Assembly (NCBI GenBank): GCA_037176845.1 | Contig: JAYKXP010000049.1 | Coordinates: forward strand, 248,001-312,000 | Length of the DNA: 64,000 bases | Origin: Paramarasmius palmivorus | Taxonomy: Eukaryota > Basidiomycota > Agaricomycetes > Agaricales > Marasmiaceae | Direction: 5' to 3' | Part shown: piece after piece, positions 23,801 through 34,750 of the stretch | How positions within the stretch are numbered: position 1 is the stretch's first letter | Layout of the letters: the number at the start of each line of letters is the position of its first letter | Translations under genes and position numbers: made by a program | The notes under the pieces: model-generated | Told to the model about the DNA's origin: nothing | The model's input: only the letters and a program-made list of their open reading frames with translations | Database searches by the model: none

Positions 23801-24002
23801 ATAGAGATCCGGGAAAAACATCAACGGGAACAGCTCGCCAGTCGGAGGCCATTGTGCTTAGGGAGTTGAAGAGAGGAGGGTGTCACAGTCACATAATGTC
23901 ACGGTGACAAATACGAAGGCCATTGTTCGGCACAGTTCGGCATATGCCACACGCGTAAGTTGCCTTCAACATCTCCCTCGAATCCATACAAAATCCAACG
24001 CT

Positions 24003-24201
24003 TACACTGCGGTGCCTCATGTATCTTTGGTGAACAAAAATCTCGCGAGGAATAGGTTGTCGTACTTGTCTACGATGTTTCTGCAGCAAATATCGTAGAA
24101 TGTCCATATTTGGTAACCAAATACAGCCGGAAGAACCTGACAATCTATTTTTTACAGGCTCTCTTTTGCCGCACAAAGACCCATGAGGCACCGCCGTGTT
24201 A
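24003..24201. repeat. Imperfect inverted repeat
   Basis: Arm 1 (24003-24062) and the reverse complement of arm 2 (24139-24201) share GCGGTGCCTCATG, then TCTTTG, then a TTGTC end. The spacer is about 75 bases. Both arms translate similarly (TAVPH.SL...K..NRLS), so they may be inverted copies of one coding fragment. Confidence 0.6.
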
Positions 24202-24349
24202 CCAGGACGCCGGCGCTTTGATAGCACTACGAAAGGCATTCTTGTGCCGGATAAGCAGACCAATGATCCCGTGTTTTATGGACCATTAAAGTTAAGTGGA
24301 AGTACCTTCAACATCCCATACAATATGATTCAATCAGTTCGCGATAACC

Positions 24350-24544
24350 ATGTTCACCATCCTGCTCGTATACGACTTTCGTCCGCTGATGACTCATGAG
24401 TCATGAAATGTGATTGCATACTGCTCAGATTTCCGTTTCTCAAGCCAACCGTGCCAGAAGGTGCGACTCAACAGCTTTGATAAGTAACTCACCTCACCTA
24501 TCAGCTATGCCTGCGCCTGCAAGCCCGGCGAATGCGAGTGCTAA
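24350..24544 (+). pseudogene. Metallothionein copy 3, degenerate
   Basis: It still opens with MFT (ATG 24350) and keeps SVSQAN in the second exon and ACACKPGECEC at the end (TAA 24542-24544). Two lesions separate it from copy 1. The intron-1 donor gtacg is replaced after a 4-base loss, although GTAT a few bases on might serve. The segment encoding the first three cysteines is deleted, leaving only four. It is probably non-functional, or a shortened peptide with weaker metal binding. Confidence 0.75.
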
Positions 24545-24772
24545 GCGCTAACTGATCATACGTTTGCAACGATGAGTCGCAACATATACATAATTATGAT
24601 CCTCCCAATATCATGGACGCGTGTCGTTGAGTTGAATTGAGAGGTAGTCCTTCAATGGGTCAGCTGGGTCTGTCGTCGAAGCTAGTCGAGATACGATCGC
24701 TTGATAGATATATAAAGGATAAACACATAGACAAGAAGCTGTAACAAGGTCACCCGACTTCCTCATTCCTAG

Positions 24773-26720
24773 TTATATCGTGGAATTGCTGCTGATGGGA
24801 TGTTGTTTCAGGATTACCCCAGACCTTCCGTTAACTTCGAATTCTTTGATATCACTCGCAAGAGATAGTTCTTTCATGTTAAGCAGCATGCGAGAGCTGA
24901 TAACCGCATAGCCCCTACGGAGTAGTCTTAGTCAAGTCTCTCGTCCGGGCCAGAGTCTGGAACTTACACCAAACACGGGCTGTAACTATCGTCAGTGCTG
25001 GATTATTGACATAGAAAGGAAGTACTGTACTTTACCATCACTGTCCCGAGCGACACACGACCGACAGAAGCCATGATAATTTGGGATATGAGTAGCCCTA
25101 AGAGATGCGTTCATATCAGTGAATGGTCACAATGTGCAGTGGAACATACCTAGTACAGCGACAAACCAATAAATACCATCTCGTACGAAAAGCGATAGAA
25201 TAGGTGTTCGGATAAGCATACTCCCTTTCCTGTTCTTGTATAATCTAGATCCACATTGATACATCGTTAGCAAGAACATGGCAGTGGACTTCGATCGCAG
25301 TAATAGTGAGACTTTGTGCTTTGATAGATAGATGAAAATACGTACCACCACCAAAGGAGCGTAGACCATTGCGCTATAAGTGGCTCTTTCAGGATTTGCT
25401 GGAAGAGAAATGAGTAAGTCGGGGAATTGACGATGTGAGCCACACTTACTAGGGGGGTAGCAGCCCTTGATCATTGGGCTAACGGGGCAATTATTAAATA
25501 AAAGAGGTTAAAAGCTTTGAGGGCTATGAGTACCCTGCGTGAACAAATCCCTTTTCTACAGTAGATTTTCGTCAGGATAGGATACGAGCCTTCAACCATA
25601 AGATGTAACTTACCCGCTATCGATTGAACGACTTTGATATCCAGCCCGATCCTGATTATACAATTCAATTCCTCTTCAGGCAATTATTCGATCAGCTCAC
25701 AAGATGAGAGGCTCCACTGAAAATCCAAAAGGGCCATTTAGAGAATAACGAAATGTAATAACGGAAACGGACCAAAGATAACAGGGAGAAGGCAATACAG
25801 CAGTATTTTGGCCTTGCCGTATAACGCCCAGACGCGCAAGAGTAACACTAGGTCGACCGTCGGAATGATCACGATTGTGCTTGCCGCTTCCAGCTAAAAA
25901 TGTTCCAATTAGTGGCAAATATTTCTCTATACAAGGAGGTACGTGCATAGAAGAGGGCGGAACACCTGGAGAGTGTCTAACATGAACAGTCTTGCAACCT
26001 TTAGTCATCGATGTACCCACTCCTGCGAGCCGAAAATGTTAGTGATCAGTCGAAGCCTTCAATGTTGTAGGAGTATCTCTACTCACTTTATCCGTCTTGA
26101 CTTCTCGCAAGATGACTGAACCGCCAGAAGAAGATTGAGCGTCGGACCTCAGAGGGTATTACTTGTACTTACAACTAACGTGTGCGCTAGATTGTCCATG
26201 CTCGATAAAATAACAATACAGCGGAGTAACGTAGGCTCACCCGATGGCCAGGATACTAAAGTATCGGTTCTGTTGGTGAGGTGTTGGTAGGACTCCCAGG
26301 AAGACTTTGACATCAACGCACTAGGAGCTTCGGAACGATCATCACACCGTTGCAACGAACAAAGTGAATGACATACAAACAAATTTGCAGCAATTTGCTT
26401 CGGACGCTTCCAAATCAACCGAATCTCAATATCGGTCAGGAATATGCAATATATACCGTATAGAAGTACCTCACCTCTCTGTCCAGGGTCAGAAAGTGAT
26501 CAAATCTATGTCTCGTCAGGTGGACCGGCTTGGAGAAGCGGAGAGGCGGAGAGAAGACATACAGTAACACAGTCAGCGCGGCAACTCCATCGAACGTGTC
26601 AGCGCGGTTGAAAAGTGCAAGTATAACCGACAGACCTGCCATGTAATTCGTTATTCGTGCATCGATATCGAGTTGTAGAAGCTGGGAAAGCTTGGCGTGC
26701 TCTTCAGATGAAGACACCAT
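24773..26720 (-). CDS. DUF6533 seven-helix membrane protein, copy 3
   Basis: Third paralogue. ATG at 26720 opens MVSSSEEHAKLSQLLQLD, then ITNYMAG. The spliced core reads VAALTVLLY, FDHFLTLDRE, an IWKRPKQIAANLF segment, then NRYFSILAIG. The last exon is GYAVISSRMLLNMKE with a divergent polar tail ending TAA at 24773-24775. In between, hydrophobic exons such as YWFVAVLGMF support a multi-helix membrane protein. Function is unknown. Its partner metallothionein copy 3 is damaged, yet this gene shows no obvious break, which suggests the two halves of the module are under different constraint. Confidence 0.76.
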
Positions 26721-28134
26721 GGCTGGAGGTTCTACAATTCGAATTTTGAACAGAGCCAGCTATATATCATCGGCAATGCGATGCAGTCTGTTCCGATCTA
26801 AAACGGCAGTTCAGAGGGTGATTGGATATCATCGATTCTTACATGGTATAGCGTGACTTGTCAGTACTACCAGTGTCCTGTTGTTTCCAGTAGCCCGGAG
26901 GCGTTGAAGTTTGTCGTGCTTGGGACATACCACAATCAGCGCAAAGGATCGATGACGAGGAACAGATAACTAACCTTCGTTATTTCGCAGCGGTTTCCGC
27001 ATTTGTCTCTCCTTGTCTGACCCTATCAAGCATCACCGAAGCGCGATGGGTTGGGTGTGAGATGGCCTGTCAAGGTTATGATCCAAGGATCATATCGAAA
27101 GGCTTAGATGGAAGGCTGTGGGCAGCCTCGTCCATGGGCTATAAACAGAGTCAAGGTGGATCTTATATGGATAGAACTTTGTTCGAGTTGCGACCAGTTC
27201 AGTCAAACTCGGTAGACATCCCCTTTGAGAGGTTGGGCAGGACATCACATCAAGATGGCGGAGAATGGAGAATTCCGTGTCAATTGTTGGTTAGTTTTTC
27301 GACAGTAGGATCAATGGCGGAACTGGACGAGCAAGAGATTCATCAGAAGCGTGAATACAGCACATATGATACCACTAGGTCTGAAAGATGGGCCGCATTG
27401 GTCAACAATTTTGGTAAACGTCAACACGTATGCGTACCTTGCAATTATATTACTACCGATGTCCAGCTTCACAAAATCTCTTTGCCTGATCCATGTGTTG
27501 AGTAATTCTTCTCTCCTCGGCTGACAGTGCTGTAGGATGCTGGGGAACACGACCTCGAAAACGATGATAATATCAACGAACGTCAAAAAGCAGTTGGCGG
27601 CCCAGGGTAGTGCCGTCGATTCACCTGCCGGTCCCGGCCGGGGTTTACACTGCCGGCGCCTAAGGCCTAAGCGCTAAGCTCTCACAACTGACGGCGCTGT
27701 CTCTTCTCAGATAGGTAGAAGCGCTGAGCAGTTTCCACCATTAACTGAGCCCCACATGTGGTGGTGGTGGGTCAATTGGGAAGGAAACTACAACAACAAG
27801 GTACCACCCATGGTATCACTTTCACAGTGACAAATGCTTACCGTCACGCAAGTTGTGCACAAATGTTCATCCAGCAACTACATACATTGTCGACTCTATG
27901 ATAATGTGTACTGTTCACGAGAAAAGAAAATATACTTTCGGTAAGGCCGTGAATAATGACTGTGAGCTTGTCGAAAATCGGTCTCAGCGTAGGGTCGTAC
28001 CGCTTTGCCCTATATGAAGTCTGAATTCCGCGTTGTGACTGGAGAAGACGAAGATAAATAAGAATTGTCAAGAGATAATAACTAGCAATAGATCAGAATT
28101 ACACAACAAGAAGTCGTAGGCCCAAGATCGATGC
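26721..28134. other. Intergenic region right of the triplication
   Basis: About 1.4 kb. A 147-codon plus-strand frame (27062-27505) and a 91-codon minus-strand frame (27311-27586) overlap each other; neither shows a domain or convincing splicing. No gene is called. The promoter of DUF6533 gene 3 must lie at the left end. Confidence 0.4.
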
Positions 28135-31100
28135 TCAGTCAGGTTGCCCAATATCGTACATTGGCTCACCAATACCGAATCCATCACCAATAACCATCCT
28201 TTCATAATCATACATGTCTTCTCCAGCAAACGATACTTCACCCAAAGCTTCGGGTGCCACCCCACCTCCATATCCAGCTTCGGATGTAGTAATAGCTGGC
28301 GTGTCGGGTATATACCATCGTCAATATCAACGCCCAAAGGTTCTGGTGTGGCACCGACTGAAGTGCCATTCAGCGGGGGTAATTCATCATGGTCTTCGGG
28401 ATCTGCCTCGCTAAAGTTCTCCTCCTCGCCTGGTTCAGGGCGCGAATGGAGGTCAAGGAGAGATGGGGCTCTGGAGGGTTCTTCTGACGCTGAAGGTGGC
28501 GATTCATTGTCCGCAGGTCGCGAGTGAAGGTCAAGAAGTGAAGGCATAAAGTGGTCTTTTGGCTCCTCAGGAGCTTCTGGGTCTTCCTCCTCGAAATTAT
28601 CAAAGTCGTCATCTTGTTCTGGACGAGAATGTAAATCCATCAGTGAAGGGCCCGAAGCTTCTTGTGGGGGAGTATGAAAGTCGCGAAGAGAGGGTAAAGC
28701 CGGTTTCGGAGTGGGAGATTTCTGTTCATCATTTGACTTTGTGACATCTATTTCGGAGATTGGGTAAGAACTGGAGATACAGTTTGACCAATCGCACCTT
28801 CGTTGGCCTCAGTCGTTGATACATCCTCCGCTTCGCCAAATGGAACATCCTCGTCCTCATCACCATATTGATCAAGAACGGCAAGACCTGACGCAAAAAT
28901 AGCATTCGACGGTTGTGCTTCGAGAGGCGAAGTGGACTTCTCTTCAGAATGTGCTGTAAAAGTGTAAGCATGGAAAAGTTTCGAGACGATGAGGCTGAGC
29001 CTACCTCCATTCTCTGAAACTTGCACTTCGATGGCTGTTACCTTAACTTGCACGGTAGTAACAGAAGCTGAATGGTCAGGAATGTCTTCTTGACGGGTTG
29101 TAGCAACTTGTTCGAAGACAGGTCCTGAGCTCACGTCGGTGTCCTGGACTTCGCCTTCAGCGGCCAGTGACGTCGATGAGGGTTCGACCGTGATATCGGC
29201 AGTTGTTTCTTGGGTTTGTTCCTGCGCCTGTGTTAGATCCAAATCCATGGCAGAGGCGACGCTTTCGCTTTCAGGGGCAGCAGCGGGATCAACTGCTACA
29301 ATATCAGGAACCTCAACTTGGGTAGTTTCCTCGTCAACAGCCATCACAGCGTCTAAATTGGAGCCATCAGCAGCAGTGGTGTCAAGAGTCTTTCCCACAT
29401 CGTTGACATCTTCACCATTCACAGATTCCGCTGGTATTGCTTCCGTTTCCGGAGGAAGAGCTTGGTCAACTACCGGAGTTTCAGGCAATGCGATAGTCTG
29501 ACCGGGTATAGGCTCTGGAGCATCTTCGTCATTTACATCGCCAGCTACTTGGGGTTCTGTGGCAGGAGTGGTTGTGGGTTCATCTCCGTTAACGACGATG
29601 TTTTGAACAGAGACAGAGACAGGGTCAACGGCGGTAACCGGGGGTGCATCGTCCATCTTTACGTCGTTGACATCAAGAGTCGTAGTTTGCCCATCGTCCT
29701 CTGCAGGTTCTTCACTAGCCTTAGCCGGCTGTGGTAGGGGCAAAGGTGTCGGCACAGCGTCCATCACATCGTCGAGGTCCATTTGCTCGTCGCGCAGGGC
29801 TGAGCTTGTTGAATGGCTGTCTCCTTCGTTGGGTACTGGAACTTCCGGCTCGTCAATGGGCGGCTGAGTCCCAACGTCTTCAACTGTCTGCTGCTGCTCT
29901 TCACCTTCCAGTGCAGGTGGTATTGTCGGTTCGGATGTAGACTGATCGGGAACAGTGGTGGTTTCATGACCTTCGTCGTTTGATGCATCGGCTACTTTCT
30001 GAGGCTCTTCTGATAAAGGTAATGGTGGTTCCGAGAGCCCCTCCTGCTCCTGCTCCCCACCTTCATCGATCCGTGCGCCAACTTCCACTTCGCCTGGATT
30101 AGCCCCATCGTCCTGAGATGCAGAACTTTGGTGGGTCTCGTGTATCTCCTCCTTTTGAGTGTTGGATGCCTCGGCCAACAGTGTATCAGGTCCAGTCGTT
30201 TGAGGAACTTCCTGCTCGTCCTGGATCTCTTCAATCCGCGCGCTGGACGAAAGCTCTTCTACAACGGTTTGCTGGGCATCGTGGTGAACAGATTCCTCCC
30301 TCCTGACAGGTTCCTCGGCGAACTCCAGTGTCCAATCACCGCCAGCACTGGACTCGTAGCCTTCTTCCACCGGTGCTTGAACTTGTGGTTCGGCGGTTAC
30401 TGAAGATGATGCTTCGGCCTCTCTCGAGTCTCCGTTAATACCGGCACCCTAGACGAATAGAGTTATAGACAGTCAACAACTACAGGAGAATGCATACCTC
30501 GTGTTGCGTATTGGAAGGACCAGCAACTGAAGACTCCATAAAGTCGGGGTCGCTATCATACTCCCCGTCCTCCTCATCTTTCCAATTACTAGGTACGGGA
30601 GGTACCTCAACGCAATCGAGCCTTGCGCTGACTGGTTTCTTGTTACTCTTTGGCTTCCTGGTTTGAATCTTTGAAGTCGGCCCCGGTTTGCGTCCCCTAC
30701 GAGCAACACGCTCCTTCCCCTTCTCAGCATTCTCAGCAGCAACGGCGCTCGTATAAGTTGGGTATGGATTTGGTCGTTTGATTGACCTTTGGGCTCGAGC
30801 CGAAGGAGTGTCAGCGGGTTCTGGAGGTGCTTGTTCGGATTTGCGAGGACGACCGCGTTTACGCGGGGCGACGGATGCTGACTCTTCAGCATCATCAGCT
30901 TGCGGCGTCTCTTCGTCTTCGTCTTGCTCTGCGGGCCGGGAAGTTCTGGGTCGACCACGACCTCGCTTGTTGGGCGACGTGGATCTGGTTCTTGGACCTG
31001 CTTCTTCGTCCACCTTCTCCTCGACGGGTTTAGAAATTTTGGGAGGGCGACCACGACCCCTTTTAGGCGGCGAGGAAGGTCGAGTCTCATCAAGCTCAGA

Positions 31101-31971
31101 CTCTTCCTGTTCTTCATCCTCCCCTTCAGCATCGTCGCTGTCAGTGACAGCTTGACGGTCGCGATTAGAAGGTTTGTCACGACTACGCGTGGCCCGCGAT
31201 GGGCTCTCGTCGACCGTTTTGCTGGCATTGCGGGTTGAACGAGTAGAAGACACCTCTTGGGTTTTGAGGCTACGGGTAGCACGAGATGGTGTTTCACCAG
31301 AAGCCTGTATTTTGGTGCGTGTTGTTCGAGCAGAGCTGATAGTATCCGGTCCGTTGACCGTGGCACGAAGTCGCCTTCGTGGAGGCTCGCTCGTGTCGTT
31401 GTCGTTATCTGAGACTGATTCTCCTGTCGGCTCGGATTGCTTTTTGGTATTTCTTTTCCTTTTTGATGGACTAGTTCGCTGAGGTGAAGCGGATCGAACG
31501 CCACTTCTCGTGGTGCGAATAACAGAAATAGACTCTTCTTGTCGTTCGTCAGTGTTATCCTTTTTATGCCTCCGTGTAGTCCTCCGTGATGAGATAGTCT
31601 CCTCAACTTCCTCTTCAACCTCTTCCCGCTCCTCTTCTTCGTGCTTGCGTTTTCGTGCACCCGTTCCAGCTACAGGAGCAGTTTGAACCTCGAAATCCTT
31701 CCCCTTGGAGCTACCGGCCAGAGTACGACGTTTGAGTTTCTTCTCCTCCTCCGCATCCTTCTCTTTCACTTGATGTCCAGCTATACGTAGACGTGAATTC
31801 AGATGCAGGATCACAGCTGAGGAGCGACTGACCCATAACCTCGAACATGTAGTCAATCATCTCGTCTCGGCTTGCTTTTGCCCAGGTGTCCATGCCAATT
31901 TCGCGAACCATCTCGCGGAGAGTAAGGGCTCTTACATTTTTAAGATGCTCACGAGCCTGGGGAGGACCCAT
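28135..31971 (-). CDS. Large AT-hook protein with repeated DLHSRP motifs
   Basis: Predicted nuclear, DNA- or chromatin-associated protein of roughly 1,200 residues; function unknown. Exon 1 (from ATG 31971) encodes a compact helical N-terminus including LTLREMVREIGMDTWAKAS. A basic region follows with three AT-hooks, RGRGRPP, RGRGRPR and RKRGRPRK (about 31060, 30960 and 30850). Then comes a long, very acidic, low-complexity region. Near the C-terminus are four repeats: SLRDFHTPP, SLMDLHSRP, SLLDLHSRP and SLLDLHSRP. Introns fit near 31800, 30480, 28965, 28770 (50 bases, gtgcg donor) and 28300. The last two restore an acidic frame ending YDIGQPD with TGA at 28135-28137. The final junction is uncertain because the smallest fitting intron is only 20-38 bases. 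A 395-codon frame at 30473-31660 is a shadow of this gene. Confidence 0.8.
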
Positions 31972-32393
31972 TGCGGCCGTGGTCGTGGTCTAGTATGTCG
32001 AGGACGCGACTGAAATGAGACTTGGCAATGTCACAATGTGACACCCTGGTTTGACCAGTAACCGAGCACGCTTATCCCCCTGTTGTTTCCTCTCTTTTCC
32101 TTCGTAATCTCTCCTAGTTTTTGTGGATGTAATCAGCACTGAGATAGCCTTCATGGAGAATACAGGCATCCCTGAAGCAGCAAACCATCAGTTTTCTCGA
32201 AAGAACTTTGCGCATCAAGTCTTCACCAAAAGCGGCAAACGAAAAGGACCCTTCTCCCCTTCAGATTGCCTCAGAGCGCCATGTGAGTGTTCGTTTCATA
32301 TCTACACGTGTAATCTCTCCCTTGAACCTCGACCACTCTTATCTTGGAGTCGACGCTCATTTCCCTGGTTCTTAGGTGTCCAAGGAGCTCAGG
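31972..32393. promoter_or_regulatory. Divergent promoter between AT-hook gene and P450
   Basis: About 420 bases between divergent starts. A plausible 5'-UTR intron for the P450 (gtgag at about 32281 to cag at about 32391) sits just before its ATG. No upstream coding exon was recognised. Confidence 0.5.
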
Positions 32394-34562
32394 ATGTCTA
32401 TTCTACTGGCGATTCTGGCCGCACTAGCTGCATGGATTGTCTCGTACATATGGAAGTCTTCCAGAGCGACGCCAGACGTAGACGGTCCACGTTCACCAGG
32501 TTTTATCTTCGGCCACTCTTCCCAAATATCCAAAGCACCTATCGGAACTCTACTTGGACGCTGGGAAGCACAGTATGGTCCAACTTTCTTGTTGAAGGGA
32601 CGATTTGGGGTATGTGACAGTGCACCTCATTTTTATCTGTCTGTACTAATCGCAAGCTTTCAGCAATCACGGCTCATTGTCAATGATCCTAAAGGTTTTA
32701 ATCACGTTCTACAAGGAAGGAATTTTGAGAGAAACCCAGGGAAGAAGGCAGCGATAGAGTTATTTGTAAGTCTTTCTCTACTCATTCTTGACGAGAACTA
32801 ACGGACTTTTCAGTTTGGACGAGGGATATTTTCTGCAGAGGGTAGATATCCAGTTGACTCAGAAGAAAGGTCGATGGGCTTAGTCGTGTTGCAGGTGATG
32901 AACATCGGAAGATGAGGAAGACCTTGAACAGACCATTCTCGTATGCATTCTCAATCGTTATAAGTGCCTATCATCTTGACCTCTCACCAGGAATCAGTCC
33001 GTTCAAGAAATATCTCACGTCTTCTTTGACCTAAGCAATCGGGTATTGCATTCCCAAATCCACTCATTCCAACATTCTAACTTGCTGCCCAGCTCGTTCG
33101 CATCTGGGAAGAGAAAATCGACTCGAGTCCTCATGCAACATTCGACGTAACCAACGATATCAACAACCTTGCGTAAGCTAGCAGCCCTTCTGCTCGTGCC
33201 TCACAGACCTTAAATCACCCTAGCCTAGACGCAATCATGATGACCATGCTTAATCACGACCTCAATGCCGAGAGTAGCGATGTAGGCCCATTGCTTGCGA
33301 AGATGATGCACTCCCCTCCGGGTGGCGGGCTTGAATTGTTGTTGCGGGGACTTGCGGCATTGCTTCCTGCGGTACTAAAACTACCGTCATCAACCAAGTC
33401 GTACACCGATAACCTTCAGTCGGCACTTGGAGCTATCGCAAAGGATGCCTGGTCTGGACGTGAAGTAACCGGTACCCATGCAAAACTCTTGCATGCGCTT
33501 GGTGAGTTTTCTCGACTTACTATTTCCCTATGACGATAGGCTGACAATCATTGCAGCTGAGGATCATGTGTCAGAAGCTGAGACTATTGCGCAGGTAAGA
33601 TTTTTCTCTGTCCAATGGATGTGATTATTCATATCGCGTTTATAGATCATAACGGTTATCTTTGCTGGTTCTGAAACGACTGCAAACGTCATCTCTGTGA
33701 GTGCACTAGTCTCTTCGACGACTCACACCCGTTGACAGTGTACAGGAATGCCTCTGGGAATTGGCAAAGAACCCATCTCTTCAAAACAAACTCCGTTCTG
33801 AATTAATCGATTTCGAAGCCACCAATGGACGAAAGCCTGCTTACGAAGACATCTCTGGCTCTACCACCCTTCCTTACCTCGACGCTGTAACTCGAGAAAC
33901 TTTACGGACTAAGGCTGTCTTACGGTCTATCACACGAGTAGTAAGTCAGATATTCATGCTACATGGTTCATTCATACTCAGACTCCGTACTATAGGCTGC
34001 ACGAGATGAAGTGATTCCTCTTCACAACCCGGTGAAACGAAAATCGACTGGAGTTCTCACGTACGAGATACCAGTCAAAGCAGGAACAACGCTCGAGGTT
34101 CCTCTTCGAGAAGGCATTAACATGAGCAAGGAGATCTGGGGAGAGGATGCAGCCATCTTTAGACCTGAAAGATGGATAGACCCAGCTGGGCTTCCAGAGA
34201 CAGCCAAACTTGTGAAAGCGCAGGGCCATATACTTTCATTTGGTGACGGGTAAGCCTCAACCTCATCCGGAAACATTTGTTCCTTGTTGACGCTTTGTAC
34301 AGGCCTAAAGTCTGCCTTGGCAGATCGTTTGCGATAGCAGAGTTCAAGGTGAGCAAATAAATGTCGTTTTATCCGCCTATCTTATCAAACGAGGTGATGT
34401 TAGATTGTCCTATCGCATTTGATAAGGTCCTTTGCTTTCGAGGAAGTAGGAGGTCTTCAGTTTGATTTCTATCATGTCGGTCAAACTACAATTAAGCCAA
34501 TGATTCGCGGAAGGGAGAAGGAAGGCACGCAGTTACCTCTGAGGGTCTCATTAGTATCGTGA
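32394..34562 (+). CDS. Cytochrome P450 monooxygenase
   Basis: Complete P450 with about ten introns. ATG 32394 opens a membrane anchor (MSILLAILAALAAWIVSYIW) and then a hinge with DGPRSPGFIFGH rather than the classic PPGP. Spliced blocks follow: GRGIFSAEG joined to DEHRKMRKTLNRPFS, I-helix FAGSETT, K-helix TRETLR (ExxR), FRPERW, and the heme loop FGDGPKVCLG with the ligand cysteine. It ends with TGA at 34560-34562. This lineage differs from the P450s at 1 and 2768. A PhyH-type dioxygenase follows 188 bases downstream on the same strand, so the two may act on one pathway. Substrate unknown. Confidence 0.92.
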
Positions 34563-34750
34563 TCCCCGTGTTCTTCCACACCGCTGTAGACATAGACGAC
34601 ATCCTAGAGCTACAGTACGTAGAACCATGAAAAGGAATTCAGCCGGCAGGCTATTGGTCTGCTGACTCTAGCCGACTTAGGCCTCAACTATCTGACCACC
34701 ATCATCATGATGTCCAACTTGTCCTTTGGCAACGACCTCCATCTCGCGAA

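Larger units (their letters stand above)
22932..24349. other. Spacer between modules 2 and 3
   Basis: About 1.4 kb containing the duplicated block (23470-23800) and further short repeats of itself (for example near 23200-23420). An imperfect inverted repeat lies at 24003-24201. A 100-codon minus-strand frame at 23328-23630 overlaps the duplicated block. No confident gene was found. Confidence 0.45.
24290..26725. repeat. Copy 3 of the metallothionein + DUF6533 module
   Basis: Third occurrence of the same gene pair: a metallothionein remnant on + (24350-24544) and a DUF6533 gene on - (24773-26720). Confidence 0.8.

Noticed and set aside
27062..27505. A 147-codon plus-strand frame, with a 91-codon minus frame overlapping it
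   Set aside because: I considered a fourth DUF6533 remnant because of FLTFVDIIIVFE on the minus strand. The match is too short and no other core block follows.
30473..31660. A 395-codon open frame on the minus strand
   Set aside because: It lies out of frame inside the AT-hook gene. Its composition is the shadow of the basic, low-complexity coding frame, and the real frame carries the AT-hooks.
32123..32617. A 164-codon plus-strand frame upstream of and overlapping the P450
   Set aside because: The P450 reads in a different frame from ATG 32394. The upstream part is best explained as a spliced 5' UTR.
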